A stretch of 64,000 nt of DNA from Glandiceps talaboti (Eukaryota; Hemichordata; Enteropneusta; Spengelidae): assembly GCF_964340395.1 (NCBI RefSeq), contig NC_135568.1, positions 734,501 through 798,500 on the forward strand. Reading direction: 5' to 3'. Both the position numbers and the translations under genes were made by a program. Within the stretch, counting starts at the first letter, position 1. Each line of letters opens with the position of its first letter. This document shows positions 56,091 through 64,000 of the stretch, piece by piece. Below the pieces are notes generated by a model. That model had not been told where the DNA came from, made no database searches, and saw only the letters and a program-made list of their open reading frames with translations.

Positions 56091-56164
56091 ATGGGGAGTT
56101 GATGTACATTTGTTCCATTGGTGAAGGCTATCTCTTTGATTTATAATAAAATACATCATACTGG

Positions 56165-56416
56165 AAGGTTGTAGACACTTGAACCATAATACATGTGCTT
56201 CTTTGCTACAGTTGTAGACACTTGAACCATAATACATGTGCTTCTTTGCTACAGTTGTAGACACTTGAACCATAATACATTTGCTTCTTTGCTACAGTTG
56301 TAGACACTTGAACCATAATACATGTGCTTCTTTGCTACAGTTGTAGACACTTGAACCATAATACATGTGCTTCTTTGCTACAGTTGTAGACACTTGAACC
56401 ATAATACATGTGCTTG
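56165..56416. repeat. ~43-bp minisatellite, 6 copies
   Basis: The unit is GTTGTAGACACTTGAACCAT then AATACATGTGCTTCTTTGCT and ACA, nearly identical throughout. Confidence 0.96.
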
Positions 56417-58490
56417 ATAAAAAGGATCCACAATGTACATGTAGTAAATTTACTAGGCTTAATCTCAATCTTACAGAAACTGAGAAAAATTTAAACTTTT
56501 GTTACAGTATAGAAATGAATTCAAAGGTGGAAAAATAAAATTTGATTACTGTACCTCATTATCCCAATATTCTAATTCTATCAAAAAACCATCCACTCCC
56601 CTGTCCTGCCCCCCCCCCCCATCCTCACATCCCAACCCATGCGTCACACCTACCCCATTCCATCCTAACCTACTTTCTGAAGCAAAAAAATTGATAAGAC
56701 TCCGACATGACAACAGCTGAGCTATTTGTAAAACTACATGTACTAGTTCATAAGTTCATGGGGTTGGACAGTTCAATTGCTAAATGAGTTATAATTTCAC
56801 AAACATAAAGGTTTGTTGATGGCTATCTTTCCTTGGAGCGATGTCTGTCAGCTGGTTGCAAGGCTCTATCAACTGAATTTATTAGAACTACTTTCTTACA
56901 TTAATTTACAAGCTTGTTTACTTACTTGAAAATCAAATCTTTGTAAATTGTCATTTTGTTTATGATTTGCTCAGTTGATGGCATAATATGGTTTTTAGTA
57001 CCATTTATTGTTATATTATACCTGAATAGCAGTTTTGTATCCTTCCTGTAACAAGTAACGATTTAGTACAACAATACATGTAACTTTTAACGAATAATAT
57101 GCGACAAAAATAACCCAGAAAAGATGTAAACTATAGTTTGTGTATTCCCCTTTAACAATACAAGTTACAGATGTCACGTTTCTGTTATTTTCAGATCAAC
57201 CAAAACGTATTTTGTGAAAAGACAGTTTGGTTAAAAATTCACAGTTTTTATTTCAAAACTTCTCTAGCCATTATACACAGAGTGATATGACTGTAAAGTA
57301 CTATCTACTTGTGTAGGCGTCAATATTTTATTGAATTTTCTGACATGAGTTTTTGATGGTTGCCATGGAAACTTACACATAAGAATGATATCACTGGACC
57401 AATATGACAACCGTGGGACATGTGTTGAGGAAACTGATGTGGTGGTACACCCATGACTGGGTGACCCGGCCTAGATTTAATGATGGTAAGAAGGTGAAGT
57501 CAACATTTAATACAAAACCAAGACTAGACAGTTAAATGTCACCCTCATAAAAGGAGAGTTTTGATTGGTTGATGACCATCTGTTTAACTGATAAGCCAAT
57601 CAAAGCTGTCTGTTCATTAAGAACAGGTGACCCAGGAAGTATCAGAATTGTCATCAATCTGAATACACAGACAACAGCTGTGAAAAAATGAGAACTGATA
57701 AAAAAAAATCCAGGTTTCCGTAAATAATATTTCATGACCCTTTATTCACACTCCAATGATGTTCCATTGTATTTAGGTGAAGGTTGAATCTTATCTCAAT
57801 ATAAAAACTCATCACTTTTCACTCCCTCCTACCCCCAAACTTTCTAACCATAAATGACACTCCAATAATGTTACTACCATCACCACACTTGTAGGTGAAA
57901 GGTTAAATCTTCCTTTTTTCTAAAAACACACTTTTTCTTGCCAACTTTCTGAACTTGCAGGTGCCGCCGTTGAGATTTGCCCTACAGTGTTGCGAGTTAG
58001 CTCATAGATTTGCTACCAAAACAGCAAATTTCTTGTGCATCTTCTATTGGCGACAAATGAATGCGCAGCCGCGGACCATACCATTTGTGGTGAGAGGGTT
58101 GTTTTCTATGTCACGTAGTTACAAACATCTCAACATGCTTCTATGTTTGCATTGATGGTTAGACTAAACTTTTAATCGTAAACGTCCCAAAAACCACATT
58201 ACTAGTATTTATAAAATACCAAGGATAAAAATACCAACAATAAATGGAATAAATATACTGAAAAATAAAAATGTTGAAAAATACAGTTATAGCCAAAACA
58301 AACAGTTGCTTTATCAGCGCAATGCGCTTGACAGTATTGCAACAATTTATATTTGTTGTTCCATCCTGACCAAAAACAATTCAATTTTCCTGACAATTTT
58401 CACAAACAATTCAATTTTCGCAAAGATTATGTATATCGGGTGTAATGGTAATCGCGTACATACTCATATATTCTAATGGTATCACGCAAA

Positions 58491-59100
58491 AATGTCGAAA
58501 CTGACCACACAGAAAGATAAAAAAGATATCGTGTCATTGTGGTTATCGGAACATTCTCTTTCTCGAGTTTCTGATAAAGTACGTATCCCCAAAACAACGG
58601 TACGAGACATTGTTTGACGAACTGGTTTGACTTGTCCCCAAAAAATTAGTAGGATGGAGAAGGAGCGTTACTCAACAAAGAGAAATGGAGTATGCGGAAT
58701 TTTTGAAAACAACGAAGCCGAGTCTTAATGCTGCTGAGGTCAGAGAAAGACTGCTTCGGGATGGAATCTGTGATAATGATTCGCTTCCTTCCATTCGTTC
58801 TATATACCATATGTTTAAGTATAAACTGAATTTCACATACAAGGAAGTTAATAACGATAATCAAAGAATCCCTGACAGCCAGAAATATGGTATTACACAT
58901 TCTCAAATATTACCAAAAGAAATGTCAAAAACTATCCAAATAACTTTAATACCATTTATTGAAAACTCATTCTCGCAAACCAGAGCTGTTATTTGTTCCT
59001 CGACACTGACGGCATGTTTTGGACAGTGCTGTAAAAGAGGCTGTGGTTTACGACTAATTCATTATTACTTTATTTCATTCACCAAAATTGTCTTTTTTTA
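58491..59100 (+). pseudogene. Decayed transposase with paired-like DNA-binding region
   Basis: ATG at 58491 opens a frame with a helix-turn-helix pattern (LSRVSDKVRIPKTTVRDIV) typical of Tc1/mariner-type transposase N-termini, ending at a stop after 41 codons. In another frame (from about 58655) follows GWRRSVTQQREMEYAEFLKT and then AAEVRERLLRDGICDNDSLP plus SIRSIYHMF, which resembles the second helix-turn-helix of paired-type domains found in such transposases. No DDE catalytic region is visible downstream, so the copy is broken by a stop and frameshift and truncated. The 58685-59101 ORF covers only the second piece. Confidence 0.6.
58973..59053. repeat. 81-bp imperfect palindrome, copy 2
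   Basis: Begins TCGCAAACCAGAGCTGTTAT and ends GTGGTTTACGA. Aligns along its length to 17043-17117 with about a dozen changes and a small insertion. It lies at the end of a decayed transposase region. Confidence 0.7.
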
Positions 59101-59738
59101 AAGAAGTGTATAGACTTACAGAAGGGTTATTCCTGAAACAGTAGTTTTTTATTGAATTCTTTGGACGGAGAATTCAATTTTATCACGTTCTTACTTTAAT
59201 TCAAACCTGGCCCTTAGTAGCATTTACATGTATTTTAAAAAGTTACAATGGACATGTATCAGTGGTTGACATGACAACAACCGTAGTGTACATTCACTTT
59301 TTTTCCAAAGTTTTCAACCTTTCAGCTACAACAAATTTCACACCTTTTAATAGTTTTGAATCATTCACATCAAGTATTCTCACTTGTTGTTCAGAAATGT
59401 GCTCAACAGATGTTTAATACTACAAAAATCCTTACATCCACTTTTTTTAGTCAAACTATAATCTACAACAAACATCCAAACTTATTGTTTGAACCATGCA
59501 CAGTAAATATTTTAACTTTTTATATATATAAATGTGCTCCACATGTGTTCAATTCAACTGATGGGGTAAATGACGCACTTATTAATTTCTGGATATCAGC
59601 CAAACATGCCATCATTGTCATGATATGGGTCAATGACCAGACATTATAATCCAGACATCGTGTCTAGTTCAAGTGTCTAGTTCAAGTGAAACAGCGTAAA
59701 ATTAACTAAATGAAGAGTTCACTCTCTTGGTGATAATA

Positions 59739-59890
59739 ACCTTTATTATGCTATTACGTTTTTAGCTTTCAGTCAATGAAAATACTAGTGACCTAAGGGG
59801 CCTTGTCACTCCAAGTCAGAAGACCAGTCATGATAAAAACCCATATGTCACAAGTATTTTCAAAGTGAATGAAGATAAATATTGAAAAAT
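59739..59890. mobile_element. Palindromic MITE, copy 3 (diverged)
   Basis: Recognised by the shared core AGTGACCTAAGGGGCCTTGT and by flanks with TCAGTCAATGAAAATAC and GTGAATGAAGATAAATATTG. The ends are eroded. Confidence 0.55.
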
Positions 59891-60387
59891 GGTATAATTG
59901 CATACCTGTGCATGCATAGTTTAAGAAAAATCAAGGACCATAAACAAAAAATGTGCAAAAATTAGTCTTTGGGGACGAGCTGAACACCTTAAAACCACAT
60001 TTTTTCTGGTAAAAAATATCTGCGTTTACAGTATATCCAGAATGAAGTCATATCCAAATTTCTGTTCATTAGAACTAGGTGTTAGGTTTCTTGTTAACAT
60101 GGTGTGATTTACAAGCAACAAAAAAAGACCAGCTGACCTACCACATGGAATACTTGATATCGTCTTCATAAAACTAAATTAGATAATATAATCTGTCAGC
60201 TATAAACATGATGTCTGCATTAATTAGTCTACATCAGTAACAACCAAGCTTCTTAGTTCATTTCTATAACTCGTCTTGACTGGCAAAGACTGTGAGTCAG
60301 TGTGGTGAAAAATTGCGGATAACTTTCTAAAGGAATGAATTCTCGAGAAGAACAACTTCTTTATTTCAAATATTTCAGACCTTGTCA

Positions 60388-60637
<250 letters not shown>

Positions 60638-61221
60638 TTCCATGAAACTCAGTAGAGCATACTCTGTAGTATTAAAAATAATGTTCAAAAACGTGAATGA
60701 TGTACAAAGTAATAAACCTATACAGCCTACATTGCAATGTACTACATGTACATCGATATTGTCTGAATACCTAGTTTGTGTATTTCTGTCTAGTTCTAAT
60801 CATAATATATGGTTATTTGAAATATATGTACATGACATAATGGTTCATACCTGTGTATAGCATCATCATATTCCAGGTACTGCCACGGCAACTATTCTAT
60901 TGAGAATTGCCATGGCAACAATCCAAGAAAGTAACAGAAATAAATGACAGATTGATACAAATGATCTAAAATGTACACTTTTTGTTAAATACTTACAATT
61001 TTAATTGGAATCAGTGACCTCATTTTAGCTTTAAGCTCTAGTATACTTATTTAGGTCAATGACAAGGTCAGAACACGACATGCAGCTCTGTTTCAGTTCT
61101 CTTTGGGGATTACTTCATTTTTTAAGTGATCTAAATTTGCTGATAATATCCAATATGTTCATCTCAAGAGTAAACATTTTTATAACTACTTATTCCAATT
61201 TTTGAAGAGAAATGATCAAAA

Positions 61222-61458
<237 letters not shown>

Positions 61459-62359
61459 GTGCCATATCCTTTAAGAATGTTGGCAACCATGGATCTACAC
61501 CGATTTCAGTCCTTTGCTGTTCTCAGAATTTTTAGCTCTGCAACTTCCATTTTTTTCTGTTCCAGGAATTCATTCTGCCATCTATTTACTAAAACCTTTT
61601 GAGGTATGTCATGTTGAAAATAATTATGAATTACTCCAGGTAAAACTGATGAGTATACTATGAAATAGTACTAACAGTCATAGAACTCAGACACTTCCAT
61701 TTTTTCATCCAAACTTTCTAACATTTTTCACATTTTTCAAATATATAATGAGATATATTTAAATGTGATATGTGAATCGTGTGAGCCATGCATTTATTTA
61801 ATAAGTCACAACATTATTTATGTTATATTTTAATTACACACAAGATTTACTGGAATTCTATCCCCATATTCCTTGCTATTCCATAACATTTCTTTAATTA
61901 AATAAAACTGGAGTGTGTGATTAACTTTGAGTTGAGCTGTTTCGACATGAGGGTGCTTACCAGTATTTTTCAATTCCATACATACTGATGTTCTAGAAAT
62001 AAAAACTCAATTTTTTAAAGGAAAAAATACTGTACATCGTGATGAGTTTTGGCCATAGTATCAAACTAAACTTTTGTTCTAAATATACAGTCTTGAATAT
62101 TGTACCTGAAATTGTTTCAACTGCACACTTCCATTTGGAGAAGTTTTGGCCATGTTAATACCACTGGGGTTGATTCAATATGAGCGATATATTACTACCC
62201 AGAACCACACTTTGGTCAAGGTTAGCTCAATTTTCCCATTACAACACAATACATGCACATACATGCAGAGTTCAAGTTAAGGTCAAGCAAATTATTTTAA
62301 CATTTTTAAAACATGCACTAACAAGATCATTTCTTCAATCAAATAATGAACAATTTATT

Positions 62360-62650
62360 AAATTAAGTTATCAAAAATACCAATAATTAGACATTATACA
62401 CGTTAATTAGAAGGCTATTTTATCTATAGCGATACATTTAAATCAAGATTCACTGGGGCTAGGATTGTTTGATGTGCATCCAATATGATAAGAGACATTT
62501 TTCACCATACATTTGTGCACTGCTACACAAATATGTGTTTACCCACAGGTGATTCAATACTGTTCAGGATGTAGGATATTATGATTACAATATTACATCT
62601 AACAAAAGAGTTACAAAAAACATCCCAGTTGCAGCTAGCATAGTTTTATA
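62360..62650. mobile_element. MITE with TGCAGCTAG ends, copy 3 (diverged)
   Basis: Right end CATCCCAGTTGCAGCTAGC and the block CAGGTGATTCAATACTGTTC match the other copies. AAATACCAATAATTAGA is shared with copy 2. The left end is eroded. Confidence 0.6.
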
Positions 62651-62667
62651 TTCAATAACTGACCTCT

Positions 62668-63022
62668 TTAAAGTGGCCATATGGATGAGAAATTGGTATT
62701 TATTTTGGATTTTTATTTGATAAAACAGCTTCACCATGTTTTTCTACTTGAAAAAATAATGAAATAATGTGAAATAACATATACCAAGTCACATCTCAAT
62801 AAATGGCAAAACATTAAACAATGTGTAAAATGTTTGTTATTGTACATACAATAACAAACTTTTTACATTTTGTGCATATTTTTGCAATGTATTGAGTTAT
62901 GAACATGGACTTGGTATATGTTATTTTGCATTATTTTTTCAAGTAGAAAAACATGGTGAAGCTGTTTTATCAAATAAAAATCCAAAATAAATACCAAATT
63001 CTCATCCATATGGCCATTTTAA
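62668..63022. mobile_element. Long-TIR foldback MITE ending in TTAA, copy 2
   Basis: 355 bp, same arms as copy 1. The loop is the inverse complement of copy 1's loop, so the two copies are inserted in opposite orientation. Arm-to-arm identity is high, consistent with fairly recent activity or gene conversion. Confidence 0.88.
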
Positions 63023-63029
63023 GAGACCA

Positions 63030-63282
63030 TCAGCTAATCAATACCTGAGTTATAAAAATGACTTGTATGTCATTCTCCAATCACTATCCATCTTACAAAT
63101 TAAGAGAACATGACACTGTCAGCAAATCAATACCTGTGTTATAAAAATGGCTTGTACGTCATTCTCCAATCACTATCCATCTTACAAATTAAGAGAACAT
63201 GACACTGTCAGCAAATCAATACCTGTGTTATAAAAATGGCTTGCACGTCATTCTCCAATCACTAACCATCTTACAAATTAGC
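63030..63282. repeat. 88-bp tandem repeat, about 2.8 copies
   Basis: The unit is GCAAATCAATACCTGTGTTA then TAAAAATGGCTTGTACGTCA, TTCTCCAATCACTATCCATC, TTACAAATTAAGAGAACATG and ACACTGTC. It abuts the TTAA foldback element, whose right flank forms the first unit. Confidence 0.93.
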
Positions 63283-63508
63283 GACATTTACGTTAACTGT
63301 GAAAACAGACTGAGTCATCATTTTGATTTTAGGCAGTATCAGCATTTGTAAAGACGTCATCAACAGAGTAAAGTGACTTTATCTATGTAAGAATGTAGGG
63401 TATTACATGCATCTCTAAGAACTGATAATATTGGCAATTCTTGTTTTACAGTACGTGAAGATTTACCCCCTACACTATCTGCAAGTGGATAAGTCATGTG
63501 TTTGTCAA

Positions 63509-63768
63509 GAACGATATACATGTATGGTAGTCAATTTTAGTCAAGATTGATATATATGTATGGTAGTCAATTTTAGTCAAGAACGATATACATGTATGGT
63601 AGTCAATTTTAGTCAAGAACAATATACATGTATGGTAGTCAATTTAAGTGAAGAACGATATACATGTATGGTAGTCAATTTTAGTCAAGAACAATATACA
63701 TGTATGGTAGTCAATTTAAGTGAAGAACGATATACATGTATGGTAGTCAATTTTAGTCAAGAACAATA
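63509..63768. repeat. 36-bp minisatellite, about 7 copies, with alternating variants
   Basis: The unit is GAACGATATACATGTATGGT then AGTCAATTTTAGTCAA. From 63580 on, ACGATAT/ACAATAT and TTTTAGTC/TTTAAGTG alternate, making a 72-bp higher-order unit. The 84-codon ORF over it is a repeat artefact. Confidence 0.95.
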
Positions 63769-64000
63769 TATGGTATATTATGGTTATACTCTATATGTTT
63801 ATTCTGCTCAATGACATTATTTGTTTCATGATAAAAACGTTCACAGAAACAAAGAATTTAACTAGATTTCCTTCCATTTGTACAGTTTTTTCCAAAACTT
63901 TACCAAATCAGGATAATATTTATGTTTTTGTCAAAGACAATATATGGATTAGAGGTGATAATACCCTTCCTGTTACAGTTGTATGACATCTCTCTCTGGT

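Overview
The window is metazoan genomic DNA: AT-rich, gene-sparse, with spliced genes, large introns, long microsatellites and many minisatellites and short inverted-repeat elements. Both confidently identified genes are type I receptors of the TGF-beta superfamily. The species cannot be fixed from the sequence. An invertebrate bilaterian is the likeliest source, because one ALK1/2-class gene sits next to one ALK4/5/7-class gene in a short interval.

Both genes lie on the minus strand, head to tail. (1) An ACVR1/ALK2-like gene (CDS 40658 down to 26588) is complete in eight coding exons. All splice phases agree and the joined product is 509 aa, the length of human ACVR1. The GS box, the GS-domain Arg206, the ATP lysine Lys235, the HRD Asp336 and the DLG Asp354 fall at the human residue numbers. 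(2) A TGFBR1/ACVR1B-like (ALK4/5/7-class) gene starts at 15910. Its signal-peptide, ectodomain and transmembrane/GS exons are present (15850-15910, 4469-4744, 3703-3951), and its kinase exons lie beyond the left edge. The two receptors would serve the two arms of the pathway: the ALK2-like one SMAD1/5/8 (BMP class), the ALK5-like one SMAD2/3 (activin/TGF-beta class). Order and orientation match the human ACVR1-ACVR1C and ACVRL1-ACVR1B pairs, so the tandem arrangement probably predates the vertebrate genome duplications.

Layout: 1-3702, intron 3 of the ALK5-like gene; 3703-15910, its first three exons with an 11.1-kb intron 1 holding a 50-bp, a 40-bp and a ~70-bp minisatellite and several MITEs; 15911-26587, intergenic, with a CpG-richer part near the ALK5-like 5' end and a 52-bp array of about 37 copies; 26588-40658, the ALK2-like gene; 40659-64000, upstream DNA with no certain gene, one possible 91-nt minus-strand exon (50936-51026), a decayed transposase with a paired-like helix-turn-helix region (58491-59100), MITEs and microsatellites.

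The most unusual structure is in the ALK2-like gene. The 5' splice donor of ectodomain exon 3 is the first unit of a 36-bp minisatellite of about 31 copies (31708-32829). Every unit repeats a GGTAAGT donor in the same phase, and the whole array is open in the exon's frame. Each alternative donor would therefore insert a multiple of a 12-residue Cys-containing repeat between ectodomain and membrane. The next exon's donor has independently been copied twice downstream in ~95-bp units (31101-31377).
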